Shown here piece by piece: positions 1-6,313 of a stretch of DNA of 9,231 nt. The notes below the pieces were generated by a model. That model saw only the letters and a program-made list of their open reading frames with translations. It was not told the DNA's origin and made no database searches. Positions within the stretch are counted from its first letter, which is position 1; each line of letters opens with the position of its first letter. Where the stretch lies: NCBI GenBank assembly GCA_046734795.1, contig JBKPRX010000121.1, positions 1 to 9,231 of the forward strand, written 5' to 3'. This stretch comes from JBKPRX01 sp046734795 (GTDB lineage: Bacteria; Actinomycetota; Thermoleophilia; Gaiellales; Gaiellaceae). Position numbers and translations under genes: made by a program.

Positions 1-824
1 AGATAGGTGCTCCGGCGTTTGTTGTCAGATTCAGCCCGGACGGTGCGCTCATCGCCGTGGGCGACCTCGACGGTCATACGACCGTGTGGAGCGTTCGCGA
101 CGGCAAGCGCGTCGCCACGATCCGCGCACCCGGCGGCGTCGTCTCGATCGGCTTCAGCCACGACGGCTCGATGCTCTTCGCGGCCACCGCGTCGACCGTC
201 ACGCTCTGGGATCTGCGATCGCAGCGAACGCTGCGCGTCCTCCACGTACCGGGTGTCGTCGTTCGTGCGGCGCTGTCACCGACCGAGCCGCTTCTCGCGA
301 CCGCCGGCAAAGATGGCATCGCGCGCACCTACGACGTCGAGTCCGGAAAGCTCGTGCACCTCTTGCGGGGTCACACGGCTGCCCTGACGGACGTCGTCTT
401 CAGTCGCGGTGGTCGCGGCCTCGTGACGACGAGCTTCGATGCGCGGCCGAGGGTCTGGAATGTCTCGACTGGGAAGCTCGAGCACGTGCTCGTCGGGCAC
501 TTCGGCAAGGTCTCGACCGCGGCGATCAGTCCGGATGGACGCTGGATCGCCACGGCCGGCCCGATCAGCGCAGGTTTGTGGCCTTCGTCGACAGGCCGGC
601 TCCTCTTCTACCTCCGCGGTCATACGGACGTGCTGACGAGCGTCTCGTTTTCGCCGGACGGAACGCGGATTCTTACCTCGAGTCGTGACGGAACCGTGCG
701 GGTCTACGACTGCGAGGTCTGCGTGCCGCTCGATCGGCTCGTGCAACTAGCCGATGCGCGTCTGCGGCAAACCGCGAGCACGTTGACGCCCGCTCAGCGT
801 CGGCGCTACCTCCACGAGGGCTGA
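1..824 (+). CDS. WD40-repeat protein, C-terminal part (5' end outside window)
   Basis: The reading frame is open from the left edge (first full codon at base 3), so the protein starts upstream; 273 residues are visible. An internal GTG at 57 lies inside a repeat and is not the start. About six WD40 blades follow one another. Each has an FSPDG-type turn, then a strand, then W/Y-D and a GH dipeptide: FSPDGALIAVGD, FSHDGSMLF, LSPTEPLLATAG, FSRGGRGLVT, ISPDGRWIATAG and FSPDGTRILTSS, with LRGH or LVGH between blades. Such blades form a beta-propeller that acts as a protein-interaction platform. The end (CEVC, then LTPAQRRRYL) resembles the tail of actinobacterial proteins that join a STAND NTPase or BTAD regulator to WD40 repeats, so the missing N-terminus may carry such a module; this is inference. 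Blade 5 is degenerate (LWPSSTG instead of WD). The gene ends 3 bp before the convergent DUF1360 gene. Confidence 0.9.
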   Translation, partial: IGAPAFVVRFSPDGALIAVGDLDGHTTVWSVRDGKRVATIRAPGGVVSIGFSHDGSMLFAATASTVTLWDLRSQRTLRVLHVPGVVVRAALSPTEPLLATAGKDGIARTYDVESGKLVHLLRGHTAALTDVVFSRGGRGLVTTSFDARPRVWNVSTGKLEHVLVGHFGKVSTAAISPDGRWIATAGPISAGLWPSSTGRLLFYLRGHTDVLTSVSFSPDGTRILTSSRDGTVRVYDCEVCVPLDRLVQLADARLRQTASTLTPAQRRRYLHEG

Positions 825-827
825 GGC

Positions 828-1328
828 TTACTCCGCGCGCTGCTCGAGCTCGTTGCTCTTGTGCGCGAGCGCGGCGAACCCGGCCTGGAGGAAGTCGTTG
901 GCTCCCGCGGATGCGAGCGACCACGTGAGCAGCCGCCCGAATCGCGGAGCGAGGATCTGCGTCGCAGCGAGCCCGGCGGCGCACCAAGTTCCGACGCAAC
1001 GGCTGCACGTCACGAGCTCGCCGATCGCCTGGTGAAGGTCGCCGGTCTCGACCGGTTCCTCGCCGCCCTCGTGCGCTTCACCCTCGACGAAGGGCGCGCG
1101 GATGAAGCTCGTCACCTCGTCGCGTGCGATCGTGCGCGAAGCCTTGAACGTCGCGACGGAGAGCACGGCGAAGTCGAGCGGCGTGTGCTCGCGGACGTCG
1201 CGGTGCAGCAGTCTTGCCAGCGCTCCGGCCGCGGCAAGGCCGCCCGTGAAGGTCGAGAGAATCCCCGCATACGCCCCGTATGGAGGCCGCTTTTGGGCCC
1301 GGGAGCGCGTGTCAGTGGCGGTGGCCAT
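828..1328 (-). CDS. DUF1360 family protein
   Basis: A 166-residue protein whose core matches my memory of the DUF1360 family (function unknown): TSFIRAPF at residues 73-80, then an acidic linker, then GELVTCSRCVGTWCA at 103-117. The CxxC-x4-C cluster (C108, C111, C116) is the family hallmark and could bind metal or be redox active. Residues 18-41 are hydrophobic and probably membrane-inserted; 50-66 and 113-126 are moderately hydrophobic. The N-terminus (ATATDTRSRAQKR) is polar and basic. The ATG at 1326-1328 is preceded on its strand by an AGGG, a weak ribosome site, about 7 nt away. It is divergent from uvrB (17 bp between starts) and convergent with the WD40 gene (3-bp gap). The function is unknown and nothing visible ties it to DNA repair beyond adjacency. 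Confidence 0.85.
   Translation of the reverse strand: MATATDTRSRAQKRPPYGAYAGILSTFTGGLAAAGALARLLHRDVREHTPLDFAVLSVATFKASRTIARDEVTSFIRAPFVEGEAHEGGEEPVETGDLHQAIGELVTCSRCVGTWCAAGLAATQILAPRFGRLLTWSLASAGANDFLQAGFAALAHKSNELEQRAE
1268..1282. repeat. Short perfect inverted repeat upstream of uvrB
   Basis: CATACG-CCC-CGTATG: 6-bp arms around a 3-bp spacer, centred 71 bp before the uvrB start and inside the beginning of the DUF1360 coding sequence. It could be an operator for the divergent pair, but a 6-bp arm in coding DNA can easily be chance. It does not match the LexA consensus. Confidence 0.25.
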
Positions 1329-1333
1329 GCCGT

Positions 1334-1346
1334 TACCCTGTCTCCG
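1334..1346 (+). promoter_or_regulatory. Candidate -10 element for leaderless uvrB
   Basis: TACCCT at 1334-1339 fits the minimal actinobacterial -10 pattern TANNNT and ends 6 nt before the GTG at 1346, so transcription would begin at or next to the start codon. No Shine-Dalgarno sequence precedes this GTG, which fits a leaderless mRNA. No convincing -35 element is visible. The element lies in the 17-bp gap between the divergent starts. Confidence 0.4.
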
Positions 1347-3349
1347 TGGCGGACTTCAAAACATCGGCTGCGTACCGGCCGACCGGCGACCAGCCGCAGG
1401 CGATCGAGACCCTCGTAGCGGGGCTCCGCGAGAACGAGCGCTACCAGACGCTCGTCGGCGCGACCGGCACCGGCAAGACCGCCACGATGGCGTGGACGAT
1501 CGAGGAGTACGGCAAGCCCGCGCTCGTGATCGCGCACAACAAGACGCTCGCCGCGCAGCTCTGCAACGAGTTCCGCGAGTTCTTTCCGCACAACGCGGTC
1601 GAGTACTTCGTCTCGTACTACGATTACTACCAACCGGAGGCCTACGTTCCGCAGGCCGACCTCTACATCGAGAAGGACAGCTCGCGGAACGACGACATCG
1701 ACCGTTTGCGCCACGCGGCGACCTCGTCGCTCTTGACGCGACGCGACGTCGTCATCGTCGCATCGGTCTCGTGCATCTACGGCCTCGGCTCGCCTGAGGA
1801 ATACAAGGAGAAGGTCGTCTTCGTCACGGTCGGCGAGGAACACGACCGCGACTTGATGCTGCGGAAGCTGATCGACATCCAGTACGTCCGCAACGACACC
1901 CTGCTCGGCCGCGGTCGGTTCCGTGTCAAAGGCGACGTCGTCGAGGTCCAGCCCGCCTACTCGGAGACTGCGTACCGGATCTCCTTCTTCGGCGACGAGG
2001 TCGAGCAGATCACGCACTTCGATCCGCTGACCGGTGAGGTCTTCGCGCGGCTCGACAACATCACGATCTTCCCGGCGACGCAGTACGTGACGTCGAAGCC
2101 GACGATCGAGCGCGCGGCCGACGAGATCCGGCACGAGCTCGAAGAGCAAGTCAAGCTGTTCGAGTCGGAGGGCCGCATGCTCGAGGCGCACCGCATCCGG
2201 CAACGCACCGAATACGACCTCGAGATGATGCAGGAGCTCGGCTTCTGCAACGGGATCGAGAACTATTCGCGCATCCTCGACGGGCGTCCGCCCGGGTCGG
2301 CGCCGCACACGCTGCTCGACTACTTCCCATCGGACTTCGTGATCTTCGTCGACGAGTCGCATCAGACGGTGCCGCAGATCGGCGGCATGTACGAGGGCGA
2401 CCGGTCGCGGAAGCAGACGCTCGTCGACTTCGGGTTTCGGCTGCCTTCGGCCCTCGACAACCGCCCGCTTCGCTTCGACGAGTTCCTCGCAAAGGTGCCG
2501 CAGCTCGTCTTCGTCTCGGCGACGCCGGGTCCGTTCGAGCTCCGTCACTCGACGCGGTCCGCGGAGCAGCTGATCCGCCCGACGGGCGTCGTCGACCCAG
2601 AGGTCGAGCTTCGGCCGACGAAGAACCAGATCGACGATCTGCTCGGCGAGATCCGCGCGCGCGAAGCCGCCGGCGAGCGCGTGCTCGTAACGACACTGAC
2701 GAAGAAGATGGCCGAGGACTTGACCGACTACCTGCTCGAGTCAGGCGTCAAGGCGCGGTATCTGCACTCGGAGATCGACACGCTCGAGCGGATCCAGATC
2801 ATCCGCGAGCTTCGGCTCGGCGAGTACGACGTCCTCGTCGGCGTGAACCTCCTTCGCGAAGGCCTGGACCTGCCGGAGGTCTCGCTCGTCGCGATCCTCG
2901 ACGCGGACAAAGAAGGATTCCTGCGCGGCAAGACCGCGCTCATCCAGACGATCGGTCGCGCCGCTCGCAACATCAACGGCAGGGTGCTGATGTACGCCGA
3001 CAAGCTCACCGAGGCGATCCAAGGCGCGCTCGACGAGACCAATCGGCGACGCGCTGTGCAGCTCGCATACAACGAAGAGCACGGCATCACCCCGGAGTCG
3101 ATCACGAAGGGCGTTTCCGACATCGCGGAGTTCCTCTCTCTCGAAGCTCCGACCGTGCCGGCTCGACGCCGCCGCGGTGCGGCCAAGGTCGAAGGACTCG
3201 ATCGCGAGGAGCTGGAGCGCTTGATCGTGACGCTCGAAGAAGAGATGTACACGGCAGCGGAAGAGCTGCGGTTCGAGTATGCGGCGAAGCTCCGCGACGA
3301 GATCAAGGATCTCCGGCGCGAGCTCGCTGCTGCGGCCGAGCCTGTCTAG
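1346..3349 (+). CDS. uvrB: UvrB, excinuclease ABC subunit B
   Basis: UvrB is the damage-verification helicase of nucleotide excision repair. UvrA loads it onto distorted DNA, it inserts a beta-hairpin between the strands, and it recruits UvrC for incision. The 667 residues are a normal length. Visible in order: start VADFKTSAAYRPTGDQPQAI; Walker A GATGTGKT (38-45); the tyrosine-rich hairpin YFVSYYDYYQPEAY (87-100); DESH Walker B box (336-339); SATPG (391-395); GLDLPEVSL; arginine-finger motif QTIGRAARN (534-542); and a C-terminal UVR domain (about 618-661) that contacts UvrC. All catalytic motifs are intact. I chose GTG 1346 because homology begins there; the in-frame ATG 22 codons upstream (1280) encodes unrelated sequence and would overlap the DUF1360 gene. 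The stop at 3347-3349 directly abuts the next gene. Confidence 0.98.
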   Translation: MADFKTSAAYRPTGDQPQAIETLVAGLRENERYQTLVGATGTGKTATMAWTIEEYGKPALVIAHNKTLAAQLCNEFREFFPHNAVEYFVSYYDYYQPEAYVPQADLYIEKDSSRNDDIDRLRHAATSSLLTRRDVVIVASVSCIYGLGSPEEYKEKVVFVTVGEEHDRDLMLRKLIDIQYVRNDTLLGRGRFRVKGDVVEVQPAYSETAYRISFFGDEVEQITHFDPLTGEVFARLDNITIFPATQYVTSKPTIERAADEIRHELEEQVKLFESEGRMLEAHRIRQRTEYDLEMMQELGFCNGIENYSRILDGRPPGSAPHTLLDYFPSDFVIFVDESHQTVPQIGGMYEGDRSRKQTLVDFGFRLPSALDNRPLRFDEFLAKVPQLVFVSATPGPFELRHSTRSAEQLIRPTGVVDPEVELRPTKNQIDDLLGEIRAREAAGERVLVTTLTKKMAEDLTDYLLESGVKARYLHSEIDTLERIQIIRELRLGEYDVLVGVNLLREGLDLPEVSLVAILDADKEGFLRGKTALIQTIGRAARNINGRVLMYADKLTEAIQGALDETNRRRAVQLAYNEEHGITPESITKGVSDIAEFLSLEAPTVPARRRRGAAKVEGLDREELERLIVTLEEEMYTAAEELRFEYAAKLRDEIKDLRRELAAAAEPV

Positions 3350-3835
3350 GTGTCGACGTTCGCGCAGGTCATCGCGATCATGTTCGCCGGGTTCGTCACC
3401 GGCGCGCTCGCGCGGTTCGCGATTCCCGGCCCGGATCCGATGCCGGCGTGGCTGACGATCGCGATCGGAATCGTCGGCTCGGCGATCGGCGGCGCGATCG
3501 GCTCCGCGACGACCGGCGGAAGCGCGCTCGGCGTCTCGTTCGGCTCCTTCTTTGCCGCGGTCCTGCTCGTGGTCGCCTACCGCAAGCTCGTCCAGAAGCG
3601 TCCCGTCTTCGGGTTCGAGGCGCTTCGCTATCCGCGGCGCGGCATCGGGGTCGAGGACTACCGGGCTCGGTTGGCGCGGGCCGGCATCGATCCCGACGCG
3701 CTCCTCGACCGCGCGGTCGAACGGCGGGCCGCGGATGATCACGCACCAGCCGACGATCACGAGTCTCCCGAGGATCGCGATCGCAAGACCGGCGACTCCG
3801 AGGAGGCCGAGGATCCCGCACGTCGCGATGACTGA
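3350..3835 (+). CDS. GlsB/YeaQ/YmgE-type membrane protein with long charged tail
   Basis: A 161-residue protein. The first ~80 residues form three membrane segments (about 4-22, 32-54 and 58-78) with the PGPDPM loop between the first two. This matches the GlsB/YeaQ/YmgE ('transglycosylase-associated') family of small inner-membrane proteins, linked to stress and general envelope functions but without a proven activity. Usual members are about 80-100 residues; here a highly charged tail of some 80 residues (81-161) is added. It includes a likely helix (VEDYRARLARAGIDPDALL) and then an Asp/Glu/Arg-rich, probably disordered end. The GTG start is the base after the uvrB stop, so translation is probably coupled to uvrB. 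The in-frame ATG at 3380 would remove half of the first membrane segment. Confidence 0.8.
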   Translation: MSTFAQVIAIMFAGFVTGALARFAIPGPDPMPAWLTIAIGIVGSAIGGAIGSATTGGSALGVSFGSFFAAVLLVVAYRKLVQKRPVFGFEALRYPRRGIGVEDYRARLARAGIDPDALLDRAVERRAADDHAPADDHESPEDRDRKTGDSEEAEDPARRDD

Positions 3836-3875
3836 GCGCGTTTCGCGAACGTCGCGCACGGCAACACGTGTCCGC

Positions 3876-4121
3876 ATGCATTGGATCTGGTTCATCATCG
3901 TTGGCGCCATCGTCGGGTTCCTCGGCCGTCTGATTCACCCGGGTCGAGACCCGATGGGCTTTCTGCTCACGATCGCGATCGGCATTGCCGCGATGGTGGT
4001 CGCCGCGGCGATCTCGAGCGGATGGCTTGCGTTCATCATCGGTGTCGTGATCGCCGCGATCATCGTCGCGGTGATCGGTCGCTACGCCGGGGGCGAGCGC
4101 AGCAGGACGGCGCGGATCTAG
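3876..4121 (+). CDS. GlsB/YeaQ/YmgE-type small membrane protein
   Basis: An 81-residue protein of the same family as its upstream neighbour, with three membrane segments (about 2-19, 28-47, 49-68) and the PGRDPMG loop at 23-29. It has the usual family length and begins MHWIWFIIVGAIVGFLGR, a typical family N-terminus, which is why I chose ATG 3876. An in-frame ATG at 3828 would overlap the end of the previous gene and add a 16-residue Arg/Thr-rich leader; an AGGAGG at 3801-3806 lies rather far upstream of it, so this longer form cannot be excluded. It is probably co-transcribed with uvrB and the first paralogue. Its TAG stop shares the four bases CTAG (4118-4121) with the stop of the convergent phosphoesterase gene. 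Confidence 0.8.
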   Translation: MHWIWFIIVGAIVGFLGRLIHPGRDPMGFLLTIAIGIAAMVVAAAISSGWLAFIIGVVIAAIIVAVIGRYAGGERSRTARI

Positions 4122-4936
4122 CGTTCGACAGCGAGTGGCTCGGGGCCGCGCGGAAACACGCGTTCCGCGGTCAGGCCCCAGTCGCCGCTGCGCCAGATGT
4201 AGGTGTGCACGAGGAGCGTCTTCTCGCCGCACTCGTAGACGTGCAGGCCGCGCGCCTCGCCGAGACGGTTCGGGCGCGGCTGGCCGAGCCCGGGCGCGAT
4301 CGACACGACCGTGCTGCGAACGTCGCCCGAGACAACCTCGAACTCGTGACGGGCGCTCAGGGCAGCCTGATGGATGTGACCCGCGAGGATCAGCTCCGCG
4401 CCGGCCTCGACGAGCGACAGCAGCACATGGTTTCGCCGCGCGACCGGTTTCTTTCGCGAGCGCCACGGCGAGCCCAGCATCTGGTGATGGAGGACGACGA
4501 CTCGCAGGGCGCTCGGCGCCGCTTCGCGCAGCTGCGCAGCGGTCCGCTCGAGCTGCGCGGAGCGCACGCCGCCGGATTGATGTCGCCACGGCCGCACCGA
4601 GTTCATGCCGACGACGTGCCAGCTCTCGGACGCATAGACCGGCTCCGTCGTACCCCACAGCTGCTCGAACTCCGCGAACGGGCGCGTGAACCGCGCCGGG
4701 AACGTGTACGGGATGTCGTGGTTGCCGGGTACGGCGACGACCGGCAAGCCGAAGCTGCGGAGCAGATCGGCCGCGCGCACGTGCTCCTCGTGCAAGCCGC
4801 GGTGCGTCAAGTCTCCGCTCGCGATCACGAGCTCGGGCGAAACGCGCTCGGCGAGCGTGGCGAGCGCGCCCGCGACGTCGGAGTCTTCTCGTGTTCCGAC
4901 GTGCAGGTCGGACAGGTGCAGAATTCGAGCAGACAC
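4118..4936 (-). CDS. Calcineurin-like metallophosphoesterase (CpdA-like)
   Basis: A 272-residue protein with the full metal-ligand set of the calcineurin-like phosphoesterase superfamily: D10-L-H12, G41-D42, G71-N-H-D74, the histidine pair after VVVL (150-151), and G186-H-I-H189. These bind a dinuclear metal centre that hydrolyses phosphate esters. Spacing and length resemble CpdA-type cyclic-nucleotide phosphodiesterases, but the substrate cannot be read from the sequence; nucleotides, phospholipids or other phosphodiesters are possible. There is no signal peptide, so it is probably cytoplasmic. The GTG at 4934-4936 is the only start that leaves the first motif intact, seven codons before it (SARILHLSDLH). 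It is divergent from the 79-aa membrane protein (27-bp gap) and its stop overlaps the GlsB-type gene by 4 bp. Confidence 0.92.
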   Translation of the reverse strand: MSARILHLSDLHVGTREDSDVAGALATLAERVSPELVIASGDLTHRGLHEEHVRAADLLRSFGLPVVAVPGNHDIPYTFPARFTRPFAEFEQLWGTTEPVYASESWHVVGMNSVRPWRHQSGGVRSAQLERTAAQLREAAPSALRVVVLHHQMLGSPWRSRKKPVARRNHVLLSLVEAGAELILAGHIHQAALSARHEFEVVSGDVRSTVVSIAPGLGQPRPNRLGEARGLHVYECGEKTLLVHTYIWRSGDWGLTAERVFPRGPEPLAVER

Positions 4937-4963
4937 AGCCGATTGAGGCTATAGATTGAGCTA
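4937..4963. promoter_or_regulatory. Compact bidirectional promoter region
   Basis: The 27 bp between the divergent starts are AT-rich compared with their surroundings. The palindrome CTATAG at 4949-4954 can serve both directions: TATAGA (4950-4955) on the plus strand ends 8 nt before the ATG at 4964, and TATAGC on the minus strand (4953 to 4948) ends 11 nt before the GTG at 4936. Neither start has a clear Shine-Dalgarno sequence, so the mRNAs are probably leaderless or nearly so. No good -35 element is visible in either direction. Confidence 0.45.
4941..4960. repeat. Direct repeat GATTGAG flanking the -10 region
   Basis: Two exact copies of GATTGAG (4941-4947 and 4954-4960) lie 13 bp apart on either side of GCTATA in the divergent promoter. 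They could be half-sites for a regulator of both genes. Seven bases is short, so chance is possible. Confidence 0.3.
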
Positions 4964-5203
4964 ATGGCGGACGACTCCACCGAGATCTTCGACGACCTCT
5001 ATCTCGGTCTACGAGCGGGCGGCGCACTCCGGAAGCAGCGCCGCGGCGAGGAGCTCACCGAAGACGAGAAAGAGGCGATCGGCCGCTGGCAGCGCCTGTC
5101 TTCCGCACGCAAGGCGCTCGCGCTCGGTGCGTTCGCGTTCGGCACGTTCGGCCTCGGCTTCACGCTCGGCGGCCTCGTGTTCGGCCGCTGGCGCAAGGCT
5201 TAG
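4964..5203 (+). CDS. Small single-span membrane protein, unknown function
   Basis: A 79-residue protein I do not recognise. The N-terminal half is soluble and charged: an acidic start (ADDSTEIFDD), then a basic stretch (LRKQRRGEEL) and an EDEKEAIGRWQRL helix. Residues 49-74 form one membrane segment rich in Gly and Phe (GAFAFGTFGLGFTLGG), with GxxxG-like spacing that can favour helix packing, ending in a basic RWRKA. The basic end suggests the C-terminus is cytoplasmic, or that the segment is a tail anchor. Reading-frame integrity, codon use like its neighbours, a -10-like TATAGA 8 nt before the ATG, and the tight fit between neighbours support a real gene. Its stop overlaps the stop of the convergent AI-2E transporter gene by 4 bp (TTAG, 5200-5203). 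Confidence 0.75.
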   Translation: MADDSTEIFDDLYLGLRAGGALRKQRRGEELTEDEKEAIGRWQRLSSARKALALGAFAFGTFGLGFTLGGLVFGRWRKA

Positions 5204-6273
5204 CTGCCGGCCGCCGTCTCCGCGTCCTGCGCCGGGAAGAGGACCGTGGGCACCTCTTCGTCTGCAGGGTCGCGGTCGCGGACGAAGACGTCGACGAGCG
5301 TGACGACGACGGCCGCGACCGGAACCGCGAGCAGCACGTAGATCGGTCCCAAGAGGACGCCGAGGGCGGTCACGGCCAGGAGCACGATGAGGGGCGAGAG
5401 GCCGACGGCGTGGCCGAGCACGCGCGGTACGACGATGTAGTCCTCGAGCAGTCGCACGCCGAGCACGACGAGCGCAGCCCACAACGCGAGATGCCACGAC
5501 ACGGGCAGCGCAACTCCGACGGCGACGATGCCCGCGATCAACGGACCGACGATCGGAATCACCTCGACGATCCCGGCGAAGATTCCGACGAGCAGCCAGT
5601 ACGGCAAGCCGATCAGCCAAAACGCGAAGCTGAGCACCGTTGCGACGAAGGCGACGAGCAAGAGCTGACCACGCACGAAGGCGCCGAGCTTCAGGTCGAT
5701 CAACAGCCACGTGTCGCGAACGACGCGCCTCTTCTGCCGCGGCACGAGTGACACGACGACGTCGACCGCGCGATCGCGCTCGAAGATCCAGTAGGCGGCG
5801 GTCGCGAAGACGAAGAACGTTCCGAGCAGGGCTTCGAACGCAGCCTTGCCGATTGTGAGCGCCGGATGCACGACGGCCGCTCCGGACGGAAGGCGCTCCA
5901 GGCGTTTCTGCACCGCGACGAGGATGTCGTGCTTGATGCCGCTCGAATGCTTCGCCTGCTGTCCGAGCTCCGCGGCCGACGTGGGCACGTTGCCGACCGC
6001 CACGCTGAGCTGGTCGACTGCGCGCGGGACGACGAGCCAGAGGAAGAGCGCGACCGCGCCGGCAATCGCCAGGTAGTGGATCGTCACCCCGACGAGGCGC
6101 GGCACCCCGCGTTTCGACAGGCGCTCGACACCCGGCCGCATCGCGGCGGCGATGACGAAGCCGAACAGGAGCAGCGCGATCAGCGCCTTCAGCTTCCACA
6201 ACGCGAGCGCGAGCGCGACGATCGCGATCACGACGATCGTGGCGATCGCAGCCCGCCGAGCAGTTCCGCCCAT
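5200..6273 (-). CDS. AI-2E family transporter (PF01594-type permease)
   Basis: A 357-residue polytopic membrane protein with the family layout: two or three N-terminal membrane segments (about 8-26, 30-45, 62-82), a soluble helical stretch (85-145), a segment at about 146-164, then a block of hydrophobic helices from 203 to 330. Diagnostic motifs are LPYWLLVGIFAGIVEVIPIVGP (roughly 223-244) and RLLEDYIVVPRVLGHAVGLSP (274-294). The family includes the autoinducer-2 exporter TqsA, but most members have unknown or other substrates, including sodium/proton exchange, so quorum sensing should not be assumed. I chose ATG 6271-6273; an in-frame ATG at 6313-6315 adds 14 residues, and sequence further upstream does not look coding on this strand. 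The Asp/Glu-rich tail (331-357) is probably cytoplasmic. It is divergent from the PH-domain gene. Confidence 0.9.
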   Translation of the reverse strand: MGGTARRAAIATIVVIAIVALALALWKLKALIALLLFGFVIAAAMRPGVERLSKRGVPRLVGVTIHYLAIAGAVALFLWLVVPRAVDQLSVAVGNVPTSAAELGQQAKHSSGIKHDILVAVQKRLERLPSGAAVVHPALTIGKAAFEALLGTFFVFATAAYWIFERDRAVDVVVSLVPRQKRRVVRDTWLLIDLKLGAFVRGQLLLVAFVATVLSFAFWLIGLPYWLLVGIFAGIVEVIPIVGPLIAGIVAVGVALPVSWHLALWAALVVLGVRLLEDYIVVPRVLGHAVGLSPLIVLLAVTALGVLLGPIYVLLAVPVAAVVVTLVDVFVRDRDPADEEVPTVLFPAQDAETAAGS

Positions 6274-6298
6274 GACCAGGGATTTCTCGCCAAGCCCC

Positions 6299-6306
6299 GA
6301 AGAGGG
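6299..6306 (+). promoter_or_regulatory. Ribosome binding site deciding the PH-domain start
   Basis: GAAGAGGG ends 7 nt before the ATG at 6314. It is one of the few Shine-Dalgarno-like sites in the window and favours 6314 over the in-frame ATG at 6272, which has none. Confidence 0.5.
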
Positions 6307-6313
6307 CAAACCC

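Noticed and set aside
1112..2548. 478-codon open frame on the minus strand
   Set aside because: It is antisense to uvrB and the start of the DUF1360 gene; composition is typical of a codon-bias shadow.
3455..3982. Repeated GATCGCGATCG-type sequences as a possible repeat family or regulatory site
   Set aside because: They occur where Ile-Ala runs of membrane helices are encoded by ATC and GCG codons, also near 6220-6246. Codon bias explains them; I use them only as weak support for paralogy of the two GlsB-type genes.
2741..5027. Long minus-strand open frames opposite uvrB, the GlsB-type genes and the phosphoesterase gene
   Set aside because: They cross several well-supported genes and are Arg/Asp-rich with no motif. 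They arise because stop codons are rare in GC-rich DNA.
5200..6273. AI-2E transporter read as evidence of quorum sensing
   Set aside because: Most members of this family have no link to autoinducer-2, and no luxS or lsr-type gene is present in the window.
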